A DNA stretch of 64,000 nt from Dasypus novemcinctus (GCF_030445035.2 NC_080682.1:28316770-28380769); one strand, 5' to 3'; positions 33,335-45,670 are shown, numbered from the stretch's first letter. Numbers and translations: made by a program. Notes: a model not told the origin generated them from the sequence alone.

Positions 33335-34258
33335 TGCGACAGTTTGCTCGGTCGGTAGAGGTGGGGTCTGGCTGCGGACGAGGGGTCGGTCCAGCTTTGG
33401 ATGAGGGGTCGGTCCCGCTTGGGACGAGGGGTCGGTCCGGCAGCAGACGAGGGGTCGGTCTCACAGGGGTTGCGCGGTTCGGCTGACGGGGTCGCCCGGC
33501 GAAGCCGGCGATGAGGGGGTCGCCCGGAGAAGCAGGCGATGAACTGGGGACAAGGGAGGCCAGACCCTTGTCGGGGGCTCTCAGGACTGGAGGGCGCACG
33601 GCAGAAGAACTACCGTGGAGACAAGGTAAACATGCAAGTCCACTTTATTGAGGGAGAGGCAACAGTTTTATAGGGGCTGGGGAAGGCTGATTGGTCAAAG
33701 CCACGCCCTGTTCTGATTGGTTGCTGGAGAAAGGTCAGTGGGCGGTACTGGACGGGGGAGGCGTGGTGATTAGGGATTGGCTGTTGCTGTTGCTGGGGGA
33801 AGTGGCAGGGTTTAGTGATTGTTGGCTGCTGTTGCTGGAGTAGAGGGCAGACTGGAGTTTCCTGCCCACGCCTGGCTGTTGCTGCTGTCGGGGGGTGGGG
33901 GGTAAAGGGCAGACTGGAATTTTCCGCCCTGTGCCTGGCTGTTGCTGCTGTCGGTGGGGAGGGAAAAGGGCAGACTGGATTTTTCCGCCCTGCACCTGCG
34001 CAGGGAGAAAGAAGAAGAAGGGTGCCGCCCCACAAGGCATCGTGTGGCGCCATCCGGGAGGAGGGGCGGCCGCGGAAGCATGGCTGCCAAGAAGGGGAGA
34101 CCCGAGGGCACTCTGCGCCCATGCCAAGCTTCCTTCAGGGGTGGCAGTGGGCCCGACCAACCACCCTATTATGGGGGCAGCGGTTTGGAATAGGCCTACC
34201 ACGGCCGCCGCCCCTCGCCAGGCCAGCAAACCACACTTCAGCCCGAGGGGTGACCGCA
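33335..34258 (-). mobile_element. Solo LTR F, CpG-rich class II-type, 924 bp
   Basis: Plus-strand ends TGCGACAG and ..GACCGCA with the perfect 6-bp duplication TTCATT at 33329-33334 and 34259-34264. On the minus strand it has TATAAAA (33672-33666) and AATAAA (33649-33644) 16 bases apart. GC- and CpG-rich with two sets of tandem repeats (separate entry). The perfect duplication and retained CpGs suggest a recent insertion. Open frames across it on both strands look like by-products of GC richness, not genes. Confidence 0.9.
33380..33976. repeat. Tandem repeats inside LTR F
   Basis: Near the 3' (minus-strand U5) end, GAGGGGTCGGT starts at 33380, 33403, 33426 and 33449, exactly 23 bases apart. 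A two-copy 'gggtcgcccgg.gaagc.ggcgatga' repeat follows near 33489-33542. In U3, 'agggcagactgga' starts at 33844, 33906 and 33967 (62 and 61 bases apart), each unit also holding 'ggctgttgctg'. Repeated U3 units are typical of enhancer arrays. Confidence 0.88.
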
Positions 34259-34689
34259 TTCATTGCCCTATCACATGCTGACATCTGAAGAAAGGTACAG
34301 AAGTTAGATGGGTTCACTGGTGTGAATATTTCCCAGCTCATAAAGTTAGCCACCAAGGTTGGAAACCAAGAGAGAGGAAAATCAGAAAATGAAAAAGAAA
34401 GCAGACCTTCTCGTAACATCAATAGTCGAAAGGAGCAGCTCCATGTCAAGAAAAGTAAACTGGGATGCCCCTGCCCCAAGTAGGGAGGGCAAGCCTAGGG
34501 CAAAATCAGTGCAAGTACTGCAAGCAGGAAGGGCACTGGAAGCCAGAGTGCCCCAACAGGACACTCAACCCCATTGCCCCAAGAGGGTGGCCAAAGCATT
34601 AGCCAGGAGAGCAAATGGAGAATCACAAACTAAACCCTCGTTTTGCAAATATTTGGAAGGAAAACCTGCAAACTGACACATGGGACTTG

Positions 34690-37430
34690 CAGGAATAGAG
34701 AGTTTTGATGAAGACTATTAGGACAGACCAGGCTCCTATTCTCTCATCCCCATGGAGCCTATAGTCAGAGTCCAAATTGGGGGCTACACCATATATTATG
34801 ATGGTAAACACTGGGGTTCAACATTCTGTAATGACAAGGCCAGTTGGACCATTATCAAAAAGCTAAGCCACTATCATAAGGTCAACTTGTAAAAGCACCC
34901 AGTGGCCCTTCCTTCAAGCCAGGACCTGTAACATTTAGGGTAAAGAAGTCACTCATGAGTTCCTGTGTCTCCCAGAATGCCCAGTCTCCCTCCTGGGTCA
35001 ACACCTGCTGTCTAAACTACAAGGTCAGATTACCTTTGATGCCACCAGACAATCCATGTTAACCCTGGTACCACTAAAGCCTCCAAAAATAGTGCTAACT
35101 CTCCCTCTGCAGGAATCAAGGAGAGCGTTCGGCCTCACTGAAGCTGGTCAATCTATGGCCACACCACCCCCCTTAGAAGATGTGCCCAAAGTATGGGCAG
35201 AGGGTACCTCAACAGGGATGGCACGTGACATTCCTTCAATTATTGTTGAAATAAAGCCCACAGCTAGCCCAGAGTGCATAAAGCAATATTCAGTTCCACA
35301 TGTAGTACAAGAAAAATATCCAGATACATATTCAGAGATTGCTGAATGAAGGCATATTAAAGCTGTGTCAGTCTCTCTGGAATAACCCACTCTACCTAGT
35401 TAAAAAGGCCAAAGGGGATTACCACCAGGTCCAGGACTCATGAGTAGTCATCTCAGCAGTAGTAATCCTACACCCAGCAGCCCCAACACTCACACTCTCC
35501 TTAGCTTGATACCCTCATTGGCAGTCTCTTTCCATGCCTGGATCTAAAAGATGTTATGTGAAACAATCATAGCTCCAGGGAAAAGCAGCAGCTAATTGGA
35601 CATGGCTCCCTCAGGGATTAAAAAATGCACCCATTATTTCTGGACAAGCCCTGGCCAGTGATCTTAAGTCCTTTAAACCAGAAAGCCATAATAGTTTCAT
35701 CCTCCAAAATGTAGATGACCTCATCCTGGGAAGTTCCACCTATCAGGCCTGTGTTACTGGAACCCATGCCCTCTTAAAACATCTGCATCAAAAGGGTTAT
35801 TGGGTGTCTAAAAAGAAAGCCCAAATATGCCTACCTCAGGTCAAGTATCTAGGTTATAAAATAGCACAGGGGATCAATGAATTAGGACCAGAAAGAAAGG
35901 AAGAAATCTGTAGCCTCCCTGAGCCCAACAGTTGCCAAAAGTTGCTAGAATTCCTTGGAGCACCTGGATTCTGCTGCATTTGGATCCCCAATTTTTGGGT
36001 CCCCACGCAACCTTTGTAAGAAGCCACAAAGGGGGGAAATCATGAACCCCTGCTCTTGGAAAGTCCAAAGAAAGATGCTTTCAATGCTCAAGCAGGCTTT
36101 GATGGAAGCACCAAGATTTGGGCTTCCATTCTACCTCTACATACATAATCACCAAGGAATCACCATAGGAGTACTCACACATTACTAGGGTTCCTGGCAA
36201 ACACCTGAATCCTATCTATCCAAACAACTGGACATTAAATATGGCACACAGATTCTGGAAATAATAGAATCAGTTTGGGAGCCCACCAAAGTGGCCATGA
36301 TACACTGCAAAGGACACCAGACAGCTTCAGTTCCATTGCTCAAGGAAATTGGAGGGCAGACACTGAAATAAAAAGATCCACATGGGAGGGATCCCTATCT
36401 GAGGGCCTAGTTACTGTCCTCTTTCCCCAACCTCTTAAATATCAGAAACTCCAGTATACACTGCCTGCTTTCATCCCCCCAGCCTCTGAATCACTGGGAG
36501 CTGCAATATACTCAAGTCAAGAGAGAGTGTATACTCTCTGATAGTGGAACACAAGGAGCAAATGGGGTGGTGGACATTGTCTGATCACAAAATTGTCGTG
36601 TCTTGAGTATTAGCCACAACCGTAGTTCAGGACTACCATAAAAACACACACTTGGGAAAAACCCATCTTAAAGAAGTGTTAGAAAGATCCTTCTAAATGC
36701 CAGGTCTAGTCGCTATCACCCATGATGTATGCCAGTGGTGCATGACATGTGCAAAAGATAACCCTTGCCAGGGACCCACAAGAGACCCAGGAGTCCAACA
36801 AATTGGCAATATACCTCTCAAAGATCTAGTAGTTGATTTCACTAAAATGCTATGATCCAGAGGCTACAGATACCTCCTACTCCTCATTTGCAACTTTTCA
36901 GGCTGTGGAGGAAACCTTTCCCACTCGGGGTGAAAAGGTTGAAGAAGTGGCCAAAGTTCTGCTCAAGGAAATCATTCCTTGATATGGGCTACCCCTCTCA
37001 ATTGGCTCTGACAATGGATTCACCTTCATTTCCCCAATCACTCAAAAGATTGCCAAAGCAATGTGCATTTGATGGAAACTGTACATCACTTACTGTCCTC
37101 AAAGCTCAGGGAAAGTAGAGTGAATGGACCATATAATAAAGACTTACATTGCCAAGATTTGCCAAGAAACTGGGCAAACATGGGTGCAAGTACTTCCAAG
37201 TGCCCTCCTCCAAGTTTGATCAGCCCAAACCAAAAGCTAAGCATAATCCCTTTGGGAGCCCACCCCCCCCCCTTAATCTGAAATATTGAAAGGGACCTCA
37301 GAGAAAAAGGAAACTTATCAAAAGCTCAGCAAATGATTAGCTTAGGAAAATCCCTACAAATCGTGCATCACTGGGTCTAAAAAAGGACCCCATTAACTTA
37401 AGCAGCTCCATACACCCATAACAACTGGGA
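34690..37430 (+). pseudogene. pol: Provirus E pro-pol remnant
   Basis: Gammaretrovirus-like pol. The RT part includes 'MPGSKRC..'-type text with 'LDLKD' near 35540, 'WLPQGLKNAP' near 35606-35630, and the active site VDD (35711-35719). It continues with 'VKYLGYKIAQG' and 'LLEFLGAPGFC' (35840-35980), the usual gamma RT connection sequence. RNase H is barely recognisable at 36.1-36.55 kb. Integrase keeps a CQWCMTC zinc-site piece (36731-36751), 'LVVDFTK' (36829-36849), and 'GSDNGFTF' (37004-37027) with its catalytic Asp. Many stops and shifts. Confidence 0.85.
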
Positions 37431-37779
37431 GATGCAGCTGATTTTCAGCTGCACTAACCCCTCAATGGTGAGGACCTTATCTTGTCAGTTTATCCACCCC
37501 CCACTGCAGTTAAAGTAGCTAAAATTACTCTATGGATACACTCAGCTGGATCAAACAAGCTGCCCCAAAGTCCTGGTCCTGTATTACAGACAACCACAAC
37601 TCAATTAAACAAACTCATCTTGAGAATGAACAAGATGCCACCCTCTGCTCCAGTCAAAACCCAGAAGCTGGCTGGTCCATGCACGACTGAAGGTTGAGGA
37701 CAGAACACCAAGCTTGGCTCCAATCACACCCCAGAAGCTGATTGGTCTATGCACAGCCAAAGATCAAAGATCTAGTCTA

Positions 37780-39760
37780 ACATTAGTTAAAATGTGCCAT
37801 TGCCTACTTCCCCTATTTCTAGTTCTAACCCTCCCTTGGTTTGAGTTGACACCACAGAGTGTGAGCCATGTATCTGCTGGTGTGAATGGGGACCTATGTC
37901 AATAACACATTAATATGTCATAGCCATTACACCTGTAACGGCCATAAAAACACCTGCCAGTTTCAAGGAGTCTCCTCCAGTGTCTGTAATACATCTGCCC
38001 AAATAATCTGCTTTGAATCCAAAGTTCTTACAGTCTCCTGTCAGTAGGAAATAAGAGTGTCTAATCAATATGGGAAGCTGCTTAATGCTACCTCAGTCAC
38101 TAACCCAAATCAACAAATGTCCCTCTTATTCGATGTCTGTCAAACCATAAACTGCAGTAAATGGAGCAATTGTGGAGGGCTCAGCTGGGAGTGAGTGTAT
38201 GCTTATAATGACAAGTATTTGGGTCATCTGAACAGTACCCACTCTGAGGGAATCAAACAGAATTGTCAAATGCTAAGGCAGTTCTATTGGCCCTACTAGA
38301 CCTGCATCACATGGGCAACCTGACATCCAAATGGGGATGCTTGGTACATACCCAAAGGGCATAAAGTCTTCCTCAGCAAAGGAGCAGTATCATCCAACTG
38401 CCCTTTCAAACAATGTAACTCCTTAAATCTTACCAAAAACCTCTGCCAAACTTAGGGAAGGAATTCAGATGTGACTATTCATTAGTGGTAAAGGAGTAGA
38501 TCCAGGAGTTTACATCTGGGTCAGATATAAAGAAACTTCCCTCTGGAGACAGACCCACTCTGCATTCCATTCCTTCTGTGATGAAATAGAAAAACCCTTC
38601 TCCATTCCACAGGTGGCAAAAAACCTTTTCATAAGCCTAGTCAATACTACAGGAGCAACCCTAAATTTCTCCTCATCCTAAGTGTGTGGAGTTACTAATA
38701 TGGGAGATCAAAGGCCCTGGGAAACTAAAGAATACAAATACAGCTAGCCATATAATGAAAGTGGCCTCCGGGCTGTCCCCTGAGATGGTATGTGGCCCTT
38801 ACAAACTTCTGTCATAGGAAAATATTGAGCTTCAAGTGTATGCCTAAACTCCACTGTATCTGTTGGAAACCTCAAAAGTATGGGGGGAAAGTTGCAAAAT
38901 TACACCATTGATACATGGTGCCTTGGGGAAAATGGAATGAATCTGACCTCATTCTCATAAACTGTACCTTCCCCAAATTAATCACAGTATGAAACTCCAC
39001 TGCAAGAGGCCCCTTTACTGCCCCAAATGGTTGGTACTATATCTGTGGCAAGGTTGTATTTTGGGAACTTCCCCAGAATTGGTGTGGTACTTGCATGCTC
39101 CATACAATAAAACCCTTATTCTTTCACATTTCTCTAGCAGAAGGGGAAAGGCTGAATCAACTGGTATATCACAACAGAGAAAAAGAAAAAAGAGCTATAA
39201 CCACCTGGGCAGATAATGAGTGGTCCTCAGAACATATAATCCAATATTATGGTCCAGTTACTTGGGCAGAAGGTGGCATGTGGGGTTATCATACCACTAT
39301 CTGTAAGCTAAACCAAATCATCCACTTGCAGGCTGTAGTGGAGACAATAACTAATGAGACCACCCATGCTCTAACCTTGTTAGCCCAACAGCAGACCAAA
39401 TTCAGAAACACTATCTATCAAAACCATCTCATCCTAGACTATCTCTTAGCAACTGAAGGAGGAGTTTGCAGAAAGTTCAATCTCTCTAATTGCTGCCTTC
39501 ATATAGACAGCACTGGAAAAATTATCAATGAAATTACAAACAAAATGGTAAAATTTGCCCATGTTCCAGTGCAAACCTGGAATGGTTGGAATTTAAGTAA
39601 TCTTTTGGAAATTGGCAGCCAATAGCAGAAAATGTCAAGTGTCTAGTGGGAATAATTGCCTTCCTCATAGGAGGATGCACCATACTCCCTTGCCTCCTCC
39701 TTTTTCTCATAAGCAGGATATACAGCCCAATAAATATTATAGTATAAACACAAACAGCCA
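37780..39760 (+). pseudogene. env: Provirus E env remnant, ERV3/HERV-R-like TM
   Basis: SU is highly decayed from about 37.8 to 39.1 kb. The longest open part (39095-39625) spans the SU/TM junction and TM. A basic site 'REKEKR' is followed by '[10 protein letters not shown]', heptad-type sequence ('[14 protein letters not shown]'), then '[13 protein letters not shown]' (39458-39496) with a C-X7-CC spacing, and '[11 protein letters not shown]'. The membrane anchor (about 39630-39720, 'IIAFLIGGCTILPCLLLFL') lies in another frame after a stop. The TM most resembles the class I ERV3/HERV-R type, by recognition rather than search. Confidence 0.8.
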
Positions 39761-39862
39761 CCCTTCCCATGACTCTATATACATACCAATCAGTCCAGGA
39801 AAACTTCAAAAATAGTGATGCTGAAGTTTAACAACCTTAAACATGCATCAAAGTGGGGAAAA

Positions 39863-40726
39863 TGATATACACTGTGAGTTTATACAAGCTTCAAGCTTGC
39901 ATACTTTTCTGAAAGCCAAGTTGTCTAGGCTCTGTGTGAATTCAGACAGGATGTGGGTGGATGTGGGCAATATGTATATTCAAGCTTACCTGGGGTGCTA
40001 TATTAGTCAGCTAAAGGGGTGCTGATGCAAAATACCAGAAAATGGTTGGTTTTTCTAAAGAGTATTTATCTGGGGTAGGAGCTTACAGATACTAGACCAT
40101 AAAGTATAAGTTACTTCCCTCACCAAACTCTATTTGGAGGAGGATGTCTGATGACATCTGTTAGGGTTCAGGCTTCTTGGGTTCCAATGTTCCTGAGGCC
40201 TGCTTTTCTCTGGGTTCAAGGTTCTTCCTTCCTGGTACTGGTTTCTTTTTCCTCTGGGTGCTGACTTCCCAGGTCTTCAGCATCAAACTCTAACATCAGA
40301 AACCCCCAACTCTGTTCTTTGCCATGCCTTTAATCTGTGAGTTCTCACCAAATAAGGGGTGGGGATGCAATGCCCTAATCATAACTCAATCATGGCAGGT
40401 ACAGATCAAATTACAAGCATAATCCAATACATCTTTTTAGAATTCATCCATTATATCAAACTGCTACATGTGCTAACAACCCCTAGGCCCTAAGAGACAG
40501 AAACCTGATCTAACAGAGAAAGTTCTTTTTTGTGCCAAAGGCACTGTTTGACCCCCACTCCTAAATCCTCTGCATAAAAGGGACCTAGAAGCCCAGCTGG
40601 GGGCTCAATTTTTTTTGGACAGAAGTCCACCAGGCCCACCTGGTCATGATAAAGCTTCCTTCTCAGAGAATTCCTGTGCCCTAGCCTTCAATACATGATT
40701 ACCATATCCTCCCAACTTTCAGTACA
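39863..40726 (+). repeat. Provirus E 3' LTR (interrupted by K2)
   Basis: Starts TGATATACACTGTGAG after the polypurine tract. It is split at 39998 by LTR K2, resumes at about 40469 with the duplicated 'tgtgc', and ends AGTACA followed by ATAG. Confidence 0.88.
39999..40468 (-). mobile_element. LTR K2, MaLR/ERVL-like, solo
   Basis: 470 bp, shares ends and blocks with K1 ('tattagtcag', 'gggtgctgatgcaaa', 'taccagaaa', 'gaattcat..atatcaa'). Flanked by ggtgc (39994-39998) and tgtgc (40469-40473), a 5-bp duplication with one mismatch. Inserted into E's 3' LTR, so it is younger than E. Confidence 0.75.
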
Positions 40727-40730
40727 ATAG

Positions 40731-41370
40731 TACTGCTGGTATCCATTTTTGGGTGCTGTATCTATATTGTGTAAAATCATCTGTAAAAAGGCCCAAATTT
40801 TCAGTTCCTATAAGAAACTCCCTAATAATCCAAAGCTGTAGGCTGTGTTAGAAAAGGTAAGGAGAATGGAATGTAGCCCATGGGCATTTCAATCACTTTT
40901 TCAGTAACTTAATTATATCTTCAGGGCCTATTAGTGCCTCATCTGTTATAAGGCACTTCTATTTGATGATGGAGTGCTGCAGCACATGCTCAACTTAATT
41001 GCTTAGTCGGTCATACATTCCATGATGGGCAAGAATGAATGATCAGTAGGACCCAGACCAAAAACAATTACCTTGGGGGAGAAAGCATTGCCTTTGTGAC
41101 ATCATGATTTTGGACTTCTGCTAGCCTCAAACCTGTGAAATTCCCATTGGTGTGGTAAACCCAAACAATTGAATGGTATTTGCTTTAGCAGCCAGGAAAC
41201 TAAGACAAACTCCTAGAGGGAAGCAGAGGGAACCATCTTTAGGGTTCGGTGTTAGACAACTCTTCTATAAAATCTTCTAAAAAAGCCAGAAACAAAGAGG
41301 AAAAAAAAGTAAATATACAGTACTTCATCTAAAATTAAAAAAAACAAAAACAAAAAACTTTTGATGATCA
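40731..41370. other. Unassigned intergenic DNA
   Basis: No recognisable gene or repeat family, apart from A-rich tracts near 41300-41355. Confidence 0.45.
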
Positions 41371-41379
41371 AAGTACTTT

Positions 41380-42365
41380 ATCATGAATGTGAAAAAATAC
41401 CTACAGTGTAATAGAAAATAGTTGGTAATTATTTTTCAGATGATATTAGATAGATACCTACAAATCAGCAACAGAAAGACATTGCCCAATTAAAAAGTAG
41501 GAAAAACTTAATTATATTTTTCTCCAAAAAATTATGTAAATGGTCTATAAGCACATGAAAAGATAGGCAATATCAGTACCTTTAGAGAAATGCAAATCAA
41601 AATTCCAATGAAATTTCATTTCATAACCACAGTATTGACTACTATCTCATGCCTTATTCATTTCCAGGAAATGACTACTACTACTACTACATAAAAAGAA
41701 AAGGACCAATGTTGAACATGATGTGGAGGAATGGCAACACTTGTTAATTGTCAGTGGGAATGTAAAATGATGCTGGTGCAGTTATTGGAAAAAGTTTGGA
41801 GTTTTGTCAAAAGATTTGTAGACAATTACCATATAACCTAGCAATCACACTGTTAGTTATATATCTTAAAGACTTAAAATCAGAGATTCAGAAACATATT
41901 TGCACATCAATATTCATGGGGGCAATATTCATAATTTCTGAAAGATGGAAGCAACCTTAATGTTCCTCATCACATGACTGGATAAGCAAGAGGTGGAATA
42001 TATAGAAAATACATAGAAAAAGGAATATCTCCCCATATAAAAAATTAAGTTCTCATACATACAACATGCAAGAAGTTGAAGACATCATGTTGATTGAAAA
42101 AAGCAGTACATTAAAGGGTAAATATTATATGATCTCACTTATGAAAAACATGAGAATACGCAAACTCATACAATCATAAACCATAATATAGGTTATCAGC
42201 ATCAGGGTTTGGGGTAGGAAATGGGAAATTATGCCTAATAAAGTTTTTCTTTAAAGTGTTGGAAAAGTGTTGCAAATGGATGGTGGTGATGGCAGTCCAA
42301 AAAGTGATATTAACACCAATGAATTTTATGTATGCAAATGACTAATTAATAAATATTAGATTTAT
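41380..42365 (+). mobile_element. Old L1 3' part (ORF2 C-terminus and 3'UTR)
   Basis: 'gagaaatgcaaatcaaaatt', 'gatgtggaggaatggcaaca', 'accatataacctagcaatca' and 'tatatgatctcacttatg' are landmarks of the L1 ORF2 C-terminus and following UTR. Decayed, no open frame. Confidence 0.8.
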
Positions 42366-42949
42366 TTACCTTTGATTTAGTGTTATTTTAGTCTTGTCAT
42401 TTTATTCCTCCCACTTTATATGTTAAATTCCTTGGTTTTATTCTAACATATAGAGCTGATGGATTATACATATTTTTTAACTCTTTAATAATAATTGGAT
42501 TTAATATTTCCATTATTCATTTGATTGACACTTTTTCTTACATGCAGTGGGAAGCATTATTTATATTGACATTCATTATGTAAGTATTCTAGAGTCAAAT
42601 ATTTTAATTCCTATTTGACCAAGAATAAACTAATGACACATTTTTAGTTTTAATTTTAATTTTCAAATTGAAAGTTCTTCTTGTTTCTATCATTCGAATA
42701 TTAACTTAAATGTATATATTATTTTGCCATATAATTTAGCTACAATAGTTAAAATTTTCAATTTATTAATATTTATGAATAATTTGTCATTTTTTATAAA
42801 TAACTCATATGTCCTGGGAAAGAATATTTCAAATTTCTGCAAATTAAAAATTATCAAACATATTATTCAGAGTTAATATATTTGTGGAAGATGTTTTAGT
42901 ACTGAATTGAACAGTACTGGTGTATTTTTTTCATTATGTCACTTCATTT

Positions 42950-43490
42950 AATTCATTTATTCATTACAGTTTGTATTTACTATCTACAATGTACTAGGGA
43001 CTGTGTACACATTATAACAAACCATGAAAGACTTTTGTGTTCTTGGGTTCTATAGTCTAGTTTGGAGATACAGGAAAATATACAGAAATAACTGATATGA
43101 CATGTTAGAATATGAAAAGTAATATTAGCATAAATGAAAATATACTGCAGACTAGGGGTGACATTTGGGGCAAAGACATGATAAAACAATTAGAAATATT
43201 GTGGTCAGGGTGACCTTTAATTAAAATTTGGCATATGATCAAAGATTTGAAGAAGGAAGCATTAGTCACACATAATCATGTTTTCCAAACAATAAAACAC
43301 CAGAGCAAAGGCCCAGTGCAGGTGGGAGGAAGTGCAGTTTGAGGAATTTGAAGGTGCTCCATCTAACAAGAGCAATACTCTGTTTAGTGGGGAGGGTGGG
43401 CAATAATCAATGTAGTCTAGGTATATGGATGGTGATATCTGTTATGGAGGAAACACTAAGGGGAAGAGGTTCATGGAGGCAGTAGTGCTT
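42950..43490 (+). mobile_element. Ancient mammalian interspersed repeat (family uncertain)
   Basis: Sequence of the type 'tactagggactgtg..ttgggttctatagtctag..gagcaaaggcccag..ggaggaagtgcag' resembles a very common mammal-wide repeat. I cannot name the family safely without a library search. Confidence 0.4.
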
Positions 43491-44689
43491 GATCTCTTAA
43501 AAAATAATTTATAGAAAATTCATCAAGAGTAAAGTCACATTAGAGAACCCTACAAAAGTGAAATAGAATATTAGAGAAATACCTGGAGAAAGCAATGGAA
43601 TTATAAACACAACATTCTGAAATATTAGTAACTTTGTGCCCTTTTATCTCAAAACTGCATCATTTTGTTTTAATAAAAAATATGTAAATAATATGATATC
43701 TTGAATTCTGTATTTTGACTCTGATCATCATTGCTGTTTTAGAGAATTTATTCTGCATAATAAATATAAATTAAAATTTTATTAAATGTGTATTATTATT
43801 GTATAATTTCTATTTTCTTTTCAAATGTATTTCCTTTCTTGTGCCTTCTTATTTATTGTCTTTAGCTATTTTTTGATTGTTGCTCTATTGCACAACCATC
43901 TCTTTCTATATTTTGAAGAGCATGTATCCTATGAAAAAGTCTAACCTGTTATATACTTTTTTCTTCATTCGCTAAATATCCATAATCTTGACTTCATTTT
44001 TGAATGGGTATCTAATCTTTGTGTATGGATAGAGGAGTAACTTTCAATCCAAATGATATTAAAGTATGGATTTCATTCTATTAATTTAATACCTTGGTTT
44101 ATCAAAATTCCAGAACAAATTATTGACCTAAAATTAGTTAAGAAAAATAATTATGTTTTTTTTAAAGGTTATAGCAAAGGTATCTTAAAAGTAGCTAAAT
44201 AGAACATCAACTCAAGGAATACACATTTAACAGGAACATTGCTAGGCACACAAAACTTAACAGATTGAACAAATACAACCATTATTATTTGAAACCTGTT
44301 ATATTGAACACATTTTAAATTCAGTGCTTTTATCAGCATTTTCAAAAGCAAAAGGTATCTAAAATTTTTCAGACACTAGTGGTTGATCATATGCTATGAG
44401 ATAGAACAAGACAAGTGGAAGAATCAGACATGGAGAATGTATGAAATGAGGGAAGGAATTCATGGTTCATTTTGGAAATATAGGTATTACAAGGGGGTAA
44501 TAAGGAAGGTGATGAGCAAGAGGTTCTATGAGAGAATGTTAGATATACCAAACACAAAAGAGCATGCTGAGAAGTGTTGACATAGACATTTAAGCATAAT
44601 TTTGAATAAAATGGCATGTTTTTGCTGCTACAGACAGAAGAGAAGGGACATAGTAATGATTAAAAACAATTAGAACATACTTTATATTA
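43491..44689. other. AT-rich unassigned DNA
   Basis: No gene recognised. Frames such as 44383-44580 are short, start arbitrarily and show no domain. Confidence 0.45.
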
Positions 44690-44985
44690 ATAAATTATTG
44701 TGCAGTCTAGTATATTGTATATTATAGTATACATACATTAGAATATACATTCAAGAGGAGAGTATGGGCCATGATGTGAACCAATGTATATGAGGTGCAG
44801 AGGTGCCCAAAGATGTACTTACCAAATCCAATGGATGTGTCATGATGATGGGAACGAGTGTTGTTGGGGGGGGGGGAGAGGGGGGGTGGGGGGGTGGGGT
44901 TGAATGGGACCTCACATATATATTTTTAATGTAATATTATTACAAAGTCAATAAAAAATAAAAAAATTTAAAAAAAAAAAGAATA
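44690..44985 (+). mobile_element. L1 3' end with G-rich tract and A-tail
   Basis: Resembles the L1 3' end at 61.73-61.93 kb ('ccaaatgcaatg..gtgccacaatgatg' versus 'ccaaatccaatggatgtgtc'). Contains an extreme G-run region (44866-44900) and an A-rich tail around 44950-44981. Confidence 0.7.
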
Positions 44986-45670
44986 TACATTCAGTGCAAA
45001 TGAAAAATCAAAATAACACTTTCAAATTAGAACCAGGATTAATAAAAATAATTTGAAAAAGCCCTGATATTTCACATATTAAAAACTGAGCATTATATTT
45101 TCAGTGAATGAATGGAAACCTCTGGTAGAGAAAGAAATGAATAAATTATAATTGATTTAAGTAGACTCAACTAAAATAATGAAAATTTTTCAGGGCAAAC
45201 AATCTTAATCACATTCTGTCATTTGAAGTAAAAAAAATATATGCTAAATAATAGTAAATAATGTAACTGTAATAATATTCTTTCCTCAGTTGTAATAAAT
45301 TACCACATAGATGCACGGTGTTGGTCATAGGGGTTATATGAGAACTCTCTATTTACTGCATGAGTTAATAGGTAGGCAGTAGCCTCAATATATCACAAAA
45401 ATAATGCTGTATTAAATTTCATAAGTGGCTCCTTATATTATAAAATTTCTAATAAAAATTATTATTCTGTTAAATGAAGTTTGCAGTAGTCAGAACCTTA
45501 TAAAATATTCAAGAAAGAAAAGAAAAATACAAAAACAAATGTATGTATATATAAACATACATACATATTCTGATAGAGCTCATTATAGGAGCTAAATGTA
45601 GTCACTTCACTCCCAAGACTGAAGACTCGTTCTTTTTATATATTTGTTTCTGATATAAGGTATATGACAG

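Larger units (their letters stand above)
31560..34680 (+). pseudogene. gag: Provirus E gag remnant (split by solo LTR F)
   Basis: Gammaretrovirus-type gag. A PPSY late motif (32360-32371, in 'NDLPPSYAVAPF') is followed by a Pro-rich stretch. Capsid-like frames appear at 32820-33330 (for example 'MTDFFHSIIQTHKTTQADCKQ' region and 'FNPDTPESQIIVNAAF'). The frame resumes after LTR F at 34265 with 'LQKLDGFTGVNI'-type text. A single CCHC zinc knuckle (CKYCKQEGHWKPEC, 34510-34551) marks nucleocapsid. Multiple stops and shifts. Single-knuckle nucleocapsid fits class I rather than class II. Confidence 0.82.
30946..40726 (+). mobile_element. Provirus E: gammaretrovirus-like (class I) ERV
   Basis: LTRs start TGATATA at 30946 and 39863 and end ..CTACTACA/..AGTACA at 31298 and 40726. 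The identical 4-bp duplication ATAG is at 30942-30945 and 40727-40730. A tRNA-Pro-type primer site follows the 5' LTR, and a polypurine tract (aaagtggggaaaa) precedes the 3' LTR. Gag, pro, pol and env remnants lie in order but are riddled with stops. Two later insertions, F and K2, disrupt it. Confidence 0.92.

Noticed and set aside
33330-34288. Overlapping long frames on both strands (up to 174 codons)
   Set aside because: They all lie in the CpG-rich solo LTR F with tandem repeats; GC richness lowers stop frequency and no domain is recognisable.
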